Made by a program: the position numbers and the translations under genes | IMG/VR virus record: IMGVR_UViG_3300032093_011191 | Span: 1-22,458 of that record | Origin: a virus | Direction: 5' to 3' (one strand) | DNA length: 22,458 bases | Notes under the pieces: generated by a model | What the model was told of the DNA's origin: nothing | Database searches by the model: none | Seen by the model: the letters and a program-made list of their open reading frames with translations, nothing else | Shown here: piece after piece, positions 5,771 through 12,477 of the stretch | Position numbering within the stretch: the first letter of the stretch is position 1 | Layout: each line of letters opens with the position of its first letter

Positions 5771-7072
5771 TTATACTTCCCTAGCCACTCCATGGTTCGC
5801 CTTGAACACCGGAAAACGAAGCGAGTGATTTCCATGCTGATCAGTCGTCTCTTCAAAGTACTGTACTGTGATCGTTGCACCCATCATTTCGCCGATGTTT
5901 CTGTAATAGTGACGACGTTGGTCGATAGTAAATCCACTACCTACTTGAACCTGAGATCCCTTGTGTTGGATGGTGATTGCGCTCAGCATCTCTTCTTCCA
6001 CTTCTTTGCCGTTTACGATGACTCGCTGAGGTCCCATGATCAGGCCAGTAACGATATATTCGTCGTCAAAGAACTCCTTGATCTTTAACATGTCTTTTGA
6101 ACGACCTGACTTATAATTGGCGTCTCGTCTAGCGATAAGGCCTTCCCAATTAGAATCCTTAGACTGGTTCTTTAATTCTTCTAATGAGTCCTCGTCCGTG
6201 ATCCTAACCTGAGGCAACATTTCAAGTATGTTAGACGAACCCAAGTCTCCCAACCACTGTTCTCTAGACTCTATTCTTGTGGAAAATAGGGGAGACTCAT
6301 CGTCTCCTGCAAATTCTCCAGGCTGAAGAATATCGAAGATTTGATATCTTGGATTCTCGATGGTGTGGTCCTTACGTTGGATCTGTTTCAGGATTCCCTG
6401 GAAGTCGTCTGAGCCATCTTCGTTCATAAGGCATAGTTCACCGTCTAACACGACATCCGTGAACCCTAGACGCTTTATTTCCTCTGCTACCTTGCCTAGA
6501 GTATGGAACTCCTTACCGTTTCTTGAAAAGAATCGAACGTCGTCTTCATAAACGAAACAGATACATCGAACACCGTCAAGTTTCCTAGAAACAAACCAGG
6601 TCCCGTCGAAGATGTCTACGCCCTTTACTTTGGCCGCATCGTGAGCCAGAGCTACCTCAAAGGTTGGGATAAAGTTAGGATTCACCTTATTGATTAGGGT
6701 CGAAGTCGCCCTAGTCTCTAGGTTTCTGTCTATTATCTGATAGATCAAGTCGGAATATTCTTCGTAATCCTTGATGAAACGATTTGCTGCCTGTATCGCG
6801 GCATGGCCCGTCACATGACGCTCGTTGAAATCGTCAAGCATCAGGAAGAGATCGTCATACCCAGTCGAAGCGATTAGATCTTGTCGTTTTTTCAAGTTTG
6901 CTGAAGTGACTCCAAAGTTCCAATACGGCTGATACGTATAGAACAGGACCTTCTTAACAAAGTCGTGATACTTGTATTTGGTGAGAACGTCGACCTTGTG
7001 ATTGGTCGAGTTTGACGAGTTCATCTCGTTGACGAACTCTCGAAGCTCTTTAAAATCTTCAGTGTGATGCAT
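5771..7072 (-). CDS. ATP-dependent DNA ligase
   Basis: Seals nicks using ATP. The adenylation domain shows motif I KLDGVR (Lys164 accepts AMP), motif III around FFSRNGKEF (181-189), motif IV LDGELC (209-214), EGLIARR (310-316) and motif V LKIK (329-332). An OB-fold-like domain with a strand-rich C-terminus follows (VTGLIMGPQR onward). The 433 residues include about 155 N-terminal residues, mostly helical, before the core. The length and layout suit phage replication ligases such as T4 gp30-type enzymes rather than NAD-dependent host LigA. It is the only gene in this window with a convincing Shine-Dalgarno-like sequence (AAAAGGAAA, about 6 bases before the ATG). A TTTAGTATTCTA sequence just upstream may be a non-late promoter. 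Confidence 0.93.
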   Translation of the reverse strand: MHHTEDFKELREFVNEMNSSNSTNHKVDVLTKYKYHDFVKKVLFYTYQPYWNFGVTSANLKKRQDLIASTGYDDLFLMLDDFNERHVTGHAAIQAANRFIKDYEEYSDLIYQIIDRNLETRATSTLINKVNPNFIPTFEVALAHDAAKVKGVDIFDGTWFVSRKLDGVRCICFVYEDDVRFFSRNGKEFHTLGKVAEEIKRLGFTDVVLDGELCLMNEDGSDDFQGILKQIQRKDHTIENPRYQIFDILQPGEFAGDDESPLFSTRIESREQWLGDLGSSNILEMLPQVRITDEDSLEELKNQSKDSNWEGLIARRDANYKSGRSKDMLKIKEFFDDEYIVTGLIMGPQRVIVNGKEVEEEMLSAITIQHKGSQVQVGSGFTIDQRRHYYRNIGEMMGATITVQYFEETTDQHGNHSLRFPVFKANHGVAREV

Positions 7073-7088
7073 AAGGTTTCCTTTTAGT

Positions 7089-7100
7089 TAGAATACTAAA
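7089..7100 (-). promoter_or_regulatory. Candidate early/middle promoter TTTAGTATTCTA before DNA ligase
   Basis: TTTAGTATTCTA lies directly after the stop of the DUF192 gene and 16 bases before the ligase ATG. The same 12 bases, with one substitution, occur upstream of the gene starting at 17960. Both genes lack the late GATAAATAA box. Two copies only, so this is weak. Confidence 0.35.
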
Positions 7101-7541
7101 TCAAAAGGAAAGTTTACAAGAACCCGTGATGTTTTTATTGCACCACCCAGCTGGTACTTCTACTGCAAACCTTGCTGGTTTTTTACTAGAGTAGATCTTT
7201 TGCTCCTCGTCGCTCAAGCCTTCCCCTGGTTCCATCGTTTCGTGTCCTAAGTAGTTCATGAACGAATCGAAAAAGATCACATCTAAGGGAAACTTTACGT
7301 TCTTCATCCAAAAGCCTAAGGGCTGATCTGCATCGTAAACGAATAGAATCCCTTCACCATCGACTGGTTCTGATTCTGAGTTCATGTAACCTTGCGCTTG
7401 GCTTTCGGGAGTGCTTGCTACCTTTAAGCGTAGGGGAACGTTTGCGACCCTTGCATCTATCTCTACTCCATCAACTTCATTCTTCATGCAGTATGATTCA
7501 AAGAGAGGAATGTTCACCTTATTGAAAAATATTTGACTCAT
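7101..7541 (-). CDS. DUF192 family protein
   Basis: A 146-residue protein. From about residue 37 it follows the DUF192 (PF02643) pattern: VASTPESQAQGYM, then GILFVYDADQPLGFWMKNVK (FWMKN is the family hallmark), the strand PLDVIFFD, a METMEPG-like segment (TMEPGEG), and PARFAVEVPAGW near the end. Family members are small beta-barrel-like proteins of unknown biochemical role, in bacteria often secreted or periplasmic, but no signal peptide is visible here. About 36 N-terminal residues precede the domain. It lies between the ligase gene and the LamG genes, with a 13-base gap from the upstream LamG gene. Function in a phage is unknown. Confidence 0.88.
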   Translation of the reverse strand: MSQIFFNKVNIPLFESYCMKNEVDGVEIDARVANVPLRLKVASTPESQAQGYMNSESEPVDGEGILFVYDADQPLGFWMKNVKFPLDVIFFDSFMNYLGHETMEPGEGLSDEEQKIYSSKKPARFAVEVPAGWCNKNITGSCKLSF

Positions 7542-7553
7542 CTTCTTTTATTT

Positions 7554-8603
7554 TTAAAGCCCAAACCTAGTTTTAGTGGCATTGAAGTTGCTAAGCACAT
7601 TAGCCCCACTAAGCGCAGTGTTGTAGATGTGCAGTGCACCAAATCCAAAGTTTCCATAGCCGCCGTCTCCTAAGTTAGTCGGAGACACTATGCCGACTGC
7701 ATAGAAGAAACCTGCACCGCTGTAGTTGTTGTATGGCGTTTGTCTTGCATAAGTAGCCGTTCCTGCAACCGATCCGTTCACGTAAGCGGTCAAAGAAGTT
7801 CCATTGTACACAAAGCCAACGTAATACCAAGCATTCAGCGGTGTTGAGATGCTTGATGTTATGATGTTTGTGTATGGCCACACAGAAAACTTTAAGGTAC
7901 CGTTCACCATTTCTATCTGAGAATCGAGCCAGCCAGTCTTTGATGTCTCCTGTAAGATCACACCGTCTCCCGTAGGTCTGATCCAAAGAAATGTGGAAAT
8001 TACCGTGGAAGTGTTTACTGGAGAGAGCCTAGAGTTTAGGCTACTGTTCATGGTTATCCAATCAGGCGTAGAATTAGTGTCGTCGATCACTAGATATCCA
8101 CCGTCATTTGTAGAAAACTCGACGTTTGCACCAGCTATCGTACCATTAGCATAAGACTGTTCGGCCAAGTTTGAGATGACCGTTCCTGAACCAGGATAAG
8201 ATGCGACTTTACCCATGTCCCAATTTACTATAAGTCCAGCCTGTAGTAAAGGATCGAAGTTTGTCCAGTAGTCGTTTGCAACTAACCAGTCGTATGCATC
8301 ACTTGCTGTGGCCTGGGAAGTCCCACTCAATATTGTGACAATGTCTATTAAAGACTGAGCAGTATCGTCACAGCTCCAAAACTGGACTCCGCCTATGTTA
8401 CCAAGAGGAGTTGGAAAGTCTTCAGTAGGAACGTCTTTGGCTATTATGTAGGCACCGTTTTCTTCTGGCCCCATCCACCAAGTAAGACCACCTGGAGAAG
8501 AAGCTAAGTCTAATGCCTGTTCCTGTATGCAAAGAGTTCCAGTGTTTGAAGTTCCTGAAACACTAGATTGCGTAGGGTTATATGCAAATCCTCTAGTTGG
8601 CAT
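7554..8603 (-). CDS. LamG-domain adhesin paralogue B (tail fibre/receptor binding)
   Basis: I start it at ATG 8603, 24 codons inside the longest frame, because MPTRGFAYNP then aligns with MTSRAFAYNP of its upstream neighbour; length 349. The N-terminal part (1-115) shares a distinctive layout with that neighbour: FAYNP, GGLTWWMGPEE, a TPLGNIGGVQFW strand, then a Trp-rich YDWLVANDYW helix. This is probably the virion anchor. From about 150 it looks like a LamG/concanavalin A-like jelly roll (TFLWIRPTGDGV, NAWYYVGFVYNGTSLTAYVNG). It should sit on a tail fibre or capsid surface and bind host glycans. It overlaps the stop of paralogue A by 11 bases. Confidence 0.82.
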   Translation of the reverse strand: MPTRGFAYNPTQSSVSGTSNTGTLCIQEQALDLASSPGGLTWWMGPEENGAYIIAKDVPTEDFPTPLGNIGGVQFWSCDDTAQSLIDIVTILSGTSQATASDAYDWLVANDYWTNFDPLLQAGLIVNWDMGKVASYPGSGTVISNLAEQSYANGTIAGANVEFSTNDGGYLVIDDTNSTPDWITMNSSLNSRLSPVNTSTVISTFLWIRPTGDGVILQETSKTGWLDSQIEMVNGTLKFSVWPYTNIITSSISTPLNAWYYVGFVYNGTSLTAYVNGSVAGTATYARQTPYNNYSGAGFFYAVGIVSPTNLGDGGYGNFGFGALHIYNTALSGANVLSNFNATKTRFGL

Positions 8604-9561
8604 AAACAGAATAAGTATTTGTATAGATCGAGGAGATTGTTCCAGCCGAAAGCTCTCCCTCGTATATAGCGACATAGTCGATTAGACCCTCAAAGAAAGA
8701 GACGTTTGTCCCAACATAGTGAGAACCGATGAAAGTATTTTCTGCTGTGTAATTTTGACTAACGCTTGTGTTTTGATCTACTTGAACTCCATCGATATAC
8801 AGAGTCATGGTGTTTGAATCACCATTGAAAGTCAAGGCAACAAAATACCTTTGGGATTCAGTCATCGATCCACTAACTAGAGTATAGCTTCCGCCTACTC
8901 CACCATATAAAGTACCTGAATTTATCCAAAAGACGTTATTTTGAGAAGAAACTATGTTTCTTGCTCCTACCGTTGAGAAAGGAGCTATCCACGCAGCTAT
9001 CGAATATGCATTTCCTGAAATAGGCTGTCCAATAGAAGCGTAAGCAGAGTTGAAGTACATGCTAAACAGCTCGATGTCAAATGAAGTATTCGTTAAGGAA
9101 GCGTCGTTGTTTTGGCTAGAAAGATCGAACCATGTGCTTCCATCATAAGGCGAAGGATATGAGGATGAGTTTCTAGCTTCATACAAGGAAACTAGCGTAT
9201 ATGTATTTGTGTATGACGTCCAGTAAGAGTTTGCATGGAGCCAAGTAACGGCTGAGGCAGTATCCACAAAGCTTTGCCCAGTCACGATGTTTGCTAGATT
9301 GATGAATTGCGTGTCGTCAAAGGCTTGGGTTCTCCAAAAACGAACTGTCCCGACGTTTCCAACGGGAGTAGACCTAGTTCCTGCAGGAAAGGTTGTAGCT
9401 ATCACATAACCCAAGTCTTCATCAGGTCCTTGCCACCAAGTATATCCACCAGGCTTTGATGAATAGTCGTTAGGTAGGTCCTCAATCAACAGGTTACCAT
9501 GTAAGATAGTACCAGTCACTGGCACTTCCGATGGGTTGTATGCGAATGCTCTAGACGTCAT
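8593..9561 (-). CDS. LamG-domain adhesin paralogue A (tail fibre/receptor binding)
   Basis: A 322-residue protein with the same N-terminal anchor-like region as the downstream gene (FAYNP, GGYTWWQGPDEDLGYVIA, TPVGNVGTVRFW, VTWLHANSYW). A LamG-type jelly roll follows at about 130-322 (YSIAAWIAPFS, RYFVALTFNGDSNTMTLYID, DGVQVD, then FIGSHYVG). The two genes look like a tandem duplication with conserved anchors and diverged lectin domains, as in receptor-binding sets. A GATAAATAA box ends only 5 bases before the ATG, preceded by an intrinsic terminator, so the mRNA may be nearly or fully leaderless. No Shine-Dalgarno is present. Confidence 0.83.
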   Translation of the reverse strand: MTSRAFAYNPSEVPVTGTILHGNLLIEDLPNDYSSKPGGYTWWQGPDEDLGYVIATTFPAGTRSTPVGNVGTVRFWRTQAFDDTQFINLANIVTGQSFVDTASAVTWLHANSYWTSYTNTYTLVSLYEARNSSSYPSPYDGSTWFDLSSQNNDASLTNTSFDIELFSMYFNSAYASIGQPISGNAYSIAAWIAPFSTVGARNIVSSQNNVFWINSGTLYGGVGGSYTLVSGSMTESQRYFVALTFNGDSNTMTLYIDGVQVDQNTSVSQNYTAENTFIGSHYVGTNVSFFEGLIDYVAIYEGELSAGTISSIYTNTYSVYAN

Positions 9562-9566
9562 TTAGT

Positions 9567-9575
9567 TTATTTATC
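9567..9575 (-). promoter_or_regulatory. Late-type promoter box GATAAATAA for the LamG genes
   Basis: Exact motif with only 5 bases between it and the ATG at 9561, between a terminator and the gene. That location is strong evidence that the motif is a promoter rather than a ribosome-binding element, because the upstream transcript ends just before it. Confidence 0.7.
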
Positions 9576-9583
9576 TAAACCAA

Positions 9584-9609
9584 AAAAGCGGATCATTCGA
9601 TCCGCTTTT
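9584..9609 (-). terminator. Intrinsic terminator after the acidic core-like gene
   Basis: A perfect 11-base stem (AAAAGCGGATC pairing with GATCCGCTTTT) with a 4-base ATTC loop. On the minus strand it ends in a run of six T (9587-9582). It would stop transcripts of the gene ending at 9640. Because both arms carry A/T tracts it could work in both directions. Confidence 0.88.
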
Positions 9610-9639
9610 GATATATGATATTAAACGTAAGAGTATTTC

Positions 9640-9993
9640 TTATTTCTCAGCGCCTTCTTCAGCACCTTCAGCACCTTCTTCGTCGCCTTCAGCACCTTCT
9701 TCGTCGCCTTCACCTCCACCTTCAAGCTTTTCAATTCTTTCAGTAAGGTCGTCGATCATTGCCTTAAGACTTTCTAAGGTAACTTCCTCTTCGTCTCCTT
9801 CAGCACCGTCTTCTGCATTTTCATCAGCATCGTCTGGAGCATCTTCGTCTTCTGGGTTAGCACCATAATATCCATACTCAGCTGGATTCATTCCATACTC
9901 ATTGCCTTCCATGTAAGTTGGATCTTTTTCCATCTCGTCAGACTCATTAAGGCGACTACGCATGAAACCTTGGAAATTTTTTACTCTTGTCAT
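9640..9993 (-). CDS. Acidic repeat protein with capsid-targeting-like N-terminus (possible prohead core protein)
   Basis: 117 residues, overwhelmingly acidic. The N-terminus MTRVKNFQGFMRSRLNES is basic and amphipathic and carries Leu-Asn-Glu before Ser, the form of a T4 gp21 protease site. A Tyr/Gly/Pro-rich linker follows (30-50), then acidic stretches, a short coiled coil (LESLKAMIDDLTERIEKLE, about 73-91) and a tail of degenerate EGDEEGA repeats. Composition and length recall T4 prohead core peptides such as gp67, which are acidic and processed, but I cannot show homology. It starts 18 bases after a GATAAATAA box and ends before a strong terminator, so it may be transcribed alone at high level. 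Confidence 0.75.
   Translation of the reverse strand: MTRVKNFQGFMRSRLNESDEMEKDPTYMEGNEYGMNPAEYGYYGANPEDEDAPDDADENAEDGAEGDEEEVTLESLKAMIDDLTERIEKLEGGGEGDEEGAEGDEEGAEGAEEGAEK
9649..9711 (-). repeat. 21-base in-frame tandem repeat (EGDEEGA)
   Basis: Two perfect 21-base copies at 9670-9690 and 9691-9711, plus a degenerate partial copy at 9649-9669, encode the heptad E-G-D-E-E-G-A at the C-terminus of the acidic protein. Being a multiple of three, copy number can vary without breaking the frame. Confidence 0.8.
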
Positions 9994-10011
9994 TTCTTTT
10001 CGAATTTTTTA

Positions 10012-10020
10012 TTATTTATC
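10012..10020 (-). promoter_or_regulatory. Late-type promoter box GATAAATAA for the acidic core-like gene
   Basis: Exact motif 18 bases before the ATG at 9993. It also encodes the last codons and stop (Asp-Lys-stop) of the upstream gene, so promoter and gene end are merged. Confidence 0.65.
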
Positions 10021-10503
10021 CGACTCTTGCTGAATTTTTTCAGAGTTTTGCATAATGCTTATCTGAGAGTCTAGGTTTTTTATCTCTTCCATAGTAGGTC
10101 TAAGCAACATAGAAACCGCAAAAAGACGATGTGCAGCCTCTTCGCCTTTTCCTGAAACTCTACTTAAAAAGAAATTGATAGACTCGACTGTCGTTGCAGG
10201 TAGAGAAATCTGTCTTCTGGTGTTAGCATCGGTGCCTTTTTCAAAAGACCTGATTTCGTTACTGATTGCAACAACTGCCATTATTTGAAGGTATGCCTCG
10301 TTTGGACCGTTCCATGTGACATCGTTAAGCTTGTTTCTTAAGTATTTAAGATCGTTTAATGCAAGGTTTACCGTAAAGTTACCCATTCTTTTAGCGATCA
10401 ATTGATCTAATTCGCTCAGCGGTTCAGCAATCGGTTCTTCTACTAGATTCTCAACTTGCGGTTCTTCGACTAGAGCTTCGGTGTTTAATGTTTCTTCTGA
10501 CAT
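10012..10503 (-). CDS. Hypothetical helical protein, 163 aa
   Basis: The first 35 residues are acidic and repetitive (a few EEP/VEEP units), likely disordered. The remainder looks helical, with a hydrophobic core (NFTVNLALNDLKYLRNKL, YLQIMAVVAISNEI, INFFLSRVSG, AAHRLFAVSMLL) and no TM segment. I do not recognise it. It lies between the lysin gene and the acidic core-like gene, so a virion or assembly role is possible. No exact late box precedes it; CATAAACAATAAAT just before the ATG is only a loose resemblance, so it may be read through from the lysin promoter. Its stop codon is part of the next promoter box. Confidence 0.72.
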   Translation of the reverse strand: MSEETLNTEALVEEPQVENLVEEPIAEPLSELDQLIAKRMGNFTVNLALNDLKYLRNKLNDVTWNGPNEAYLQIMAVVAISNEIRSFEKGTDANTRRQISLPATTVESINFFLSRVSGKGEEAAHRLFAVSMLLRPTMEEIKNLDSQISIMQNSEKIQQESDK

Positions 10504-10546
10504 AATTTATTGTTTATGGTATTAAACTAAGAAGAAAGGTAAGGTT

Positions 10547-11983
10547 TTAGGCAATGTCTAGGTTTTTAAGAACTTCGTTCGCCTTTACGAGTCCTTCTTG
10601 AGGAGCCGACTGTCCGCCATGATTTGCTTGCACAAATGCCTTGACTGCATCGTTGGTGTTAGTAAAGGAATTGGGATCGACCCCCATCTTCTTTAGGACA
10701 GTTAAGAGAAACTTGACAGCCGCTTTAGCAGCAACCTTAGTATCGTTTAAAACTTCTGGATTGGAAACCAAGTCCATTCCTATCATGTCACCATATTTTT
10801 TATAGTTACCTTTAAAGGTGATTCCATTGAATCCTCTTCCTAAGTACTTTGCGCCGTCTCCTGGCTCAGAGTTTCCATATTGTTGAGAACGTCCAGTCGG
10901 ATCGTCCGCTCCGTATACTCTGTCCCAAAACTTTACGGTGTCCTTCTTTAATGCGTCAAGCTGTTCATCAGTTAGATCCTTCATTCTAGAACCAAATATC
11001 TTTCTTATCCTAGAGTTGTCTGTGTTATTGTATGGTATTTCGTTCTTGGGTATGAATCCGCTCTCTTTACCTATCGTTGCTAGCATTCCCAGGATAGCAT
11101 TTTTGTTTGTGACTCCCTGACTCTGCATCTCGCTAACAAGCAAGTCTATGTTTCTAGCCTTTTCACCAGTATATTTACTAGTCACCTTTTGGGTAGTTAG
11201 TCCCCTAAGCTCAGCAGAATCAGCTTTTGTTTCCGCTTGGGCCTCAACCTTTTCTAGCTTGTCTCCATCCGAATTAAGGTTAAAGCGATTCATAAACCAG
11301 TTTTTCTTGTCTGGGTTTGCCGTCAAATAGCCTTCTATGAATTGAGCAGTAGGACCTTCTGAACCTGCTGGAGCATATCCCTTGTACCAAGTCAAAAAGT
11401 CTTGATTGTTTATTAGTTTTTCGGCAAAAGTGTTTCCAGTAACCTTGGTTACTGTTGAACCACCAACTGTCGAAGACTCTGTGCCTGCTCTGTTTACTTT
11501 TTTGACCCCTATGTGAATGTGATCGAAATGATCTTTTACTTTCCAACCGACTTGGTATCTATATCCATCCTTGACAACATTGAACCAAGATTCTCCCTTG
11601 TATTCAGGATGACCGAACCATTCCATTAGGTGAGCTAATAGCTTGTCTCCTTCTTCGCCTGTGACTGCAAGGTCTATTGCATAAGCTGCTTCATTTCCTT
11701 TGAAGTGGTCGGACATGTTACCAGAAGCAGTCATTTCCCTAGATCTCTTTTGCGAGACAACTACGTTCTTGCCCATAAAATCGTTTGCTATCTTTGCGAA
11801 AGCCAATGCCCTAGGCATCGCTCCTCCCCAGTTTCCATCAAGTCCGCCTGGTGCTATGCTTGCACTATCGATCTTGCCTTGACTAAGACCAAACGTAGGA
11901 TCGGCATACCTTGCCAATGAATCGAACTTAAATGCAGCTGACTCGTTGATCTCACGCCACTTATCAAAGCTAATAAATTTCAC
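10547..11983 (-). CDS. Bifunctional virion lysin: M15-like peptidase plus GH19-type glycosidase
   Basis: A 478-residue two-domain peptidoglycan hydrolase, starting at GTG 11983. Domain 1 (about 20-162) carries the metallopeptidase M15 signature: SDHFKGNEAAYAIDL gives zinc ligands His93 and Asp104, and HFDHIHIG provides His155 and/or His157. Domain 2 (about 275-478) resembles glycoside hydrolase family 19: a helix with Glu307 (IGKESGF) as probable catalytic acid, GDGAKYLGRGFNGITFKGNY (376-394) as the hallmark, and DLVSNPE after it. A flexible Glu/Ala/Ser linker joins them. There is no signal peptide; instead MKFISFDKWREINES ends in Ile-Asn-Glu before Ser, like T4 capsid-targeting peptides. A late-type box lies 18 bases upstream. 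Packaging into the virion is inferred; lysis at the end of infection is the alternative. Confidence 0.85.
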   Translation of the reverse strand: MKFISFDKWREINESAAFKFDSLARYADPTFGLSQGKIDSASIAPGGLDGNWGGAMPRALAFAKIANDFMGKNVVVSQKRSREMTASGNMSDHFKGNEAAYAIDLAVTGEEGDKLLAHLMEWFGHPEYKGESWFNVVKDGYRYQVGWKVKDHFDHIHIGVKKVNRAGTESSTVGGSTVTKVTGNTFAEKLINNQDFLTWYKGYAPAGSEGPTAQFIEGYLTANPDKKNWFMNRFNLNSDGDKLEKVEAQAETKADSAELRGLTTQKVTSKYTGEKARNIDLLVSEMQSQGVTNKNAILGMLATIGKESGFIPKNEIPYNNTDNSRIRKIFGSRMKDLTDEQLDALKKDTVKFWDRVYGADDPTGRSQQYGNSEPGDGAKYLGRGFNGITFKGNYKKYGDMIGMDLVSNPEVLNDTKVAAKAAVKFLLTVLKKMGVDPNSFTNTNDAVKAFVQANHGGQSAPQEGLVKANEVLKNLDIA

Positions 11984-11997
11984 AGAAGTCTTTTCTT

Positions 11998-12477
11998 TTA
12001 TTTATTTATCAGGTGACGATCCAATATTATAAGTTGGGATCTTGAAGTTATGCCATACGCTTCATCACGACCTACGAACTTTGCCCAATCTACTTCGTGT
12101 AGCTGTAGCATAGATTTAGGAAGCCGTGTGTCAGAAAGTCCGATATCGGCTAAGTCAGATATTTCACAGACGAAATAAATCATCTTGCCACTGGGCTTTG
12201 TGCCTCTGTAAAAATCGACTGTGTGTGGTGTAGGGTCAACTAGAGACGGTTCGATAGAGATTCCTGTCTCTTCACTAAGCTCACGTAAGGCAGCCTCAAA
12301 AGGATCTTCGCCTTCTTCTATTCCACCCTTGGGTATTCCACAAGTTGCCCTTTGCCAACCAGAATTGGTCGGATGGACTAGTAGTATCTTATTATCGAAG
12401 AGAAGAGCGACACCTGCCGCCATCTTTTTGTCATCCTTTTTTGATTCGTTCAAAAACTGATCAAAGCTTGCTATCAT
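11998..12477 (-). CDS. NUDIX hydrolase with capsid-targeting-like N-terminus
   Basis: A 159-residue NUDIX enzyme with a textbook box at residues 51-73: G, five residues, E57, seven residues, R65-E66-L-S-E69-E70-T-G72-I. It should hydrolyse a nucleoside diphosphate linked to another group, using Mg2+. The segment before it (TNSGWQRATCGIPKGG) resembles MutT/Ap4A-type members, but the substrate cannot be read. N-terminal MIASFDQFLNES matches the aromatic helix plus Leu-Asn-Glu/Ser pattern of three other proteins here and of T4 internal proteins, so it may be packaged and injected. The start overlaps the end of the bS21 gene by 17 bases. Its last codons form the late box of the next gene. Confidence 0.93.
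   Translation of the reverse strand: MIASFDQFLNESKKDDKKMAAGVALLFDNKILLVHPTNSGWQRATCGIPKGGIEEGEDPFEAALRELSEETGISIEPSLVDPTPHTVDFYRGTKPSGKMIYFVCEISDLADIGLSDTRLPKSMLQLHEVDWAKFVGRDEAYGITSRSQLIILDRHLINK
12002..12010 (-). promoter_or_regulatory. Late-type promoter box GATAAATAA for the M15/GH19 lysin
   Basis: Exact motif 18 bases before the GTG at 11983, extended as GATAAATAAATAAA. It overlaps the last sense codons and stop of the NUDIX gene, as the box at 10012 does for its upstream gene. Confidence 0.65.

Noticed and set aside
7675-7986. Alternative minus-strand frame within the second LamG gene
   Set aside because: It overlaps the strand-rich LamG region in another frame and has no protein-like features.
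8604-8675. Longer start of the second LamG protein
   Set aside because: The extra 24 residues overlap the coding end of paralogue A and have no counterpart in it; starting at 8603 aligns the two N-termini.
9608-9868. Plus-strand Ser/Pro-rich open frame
   Set aside because: It is the mirror of the acidic Glu/Gly/Asp repeats on the minus strand; low complexity and no plus-strand genes around it.
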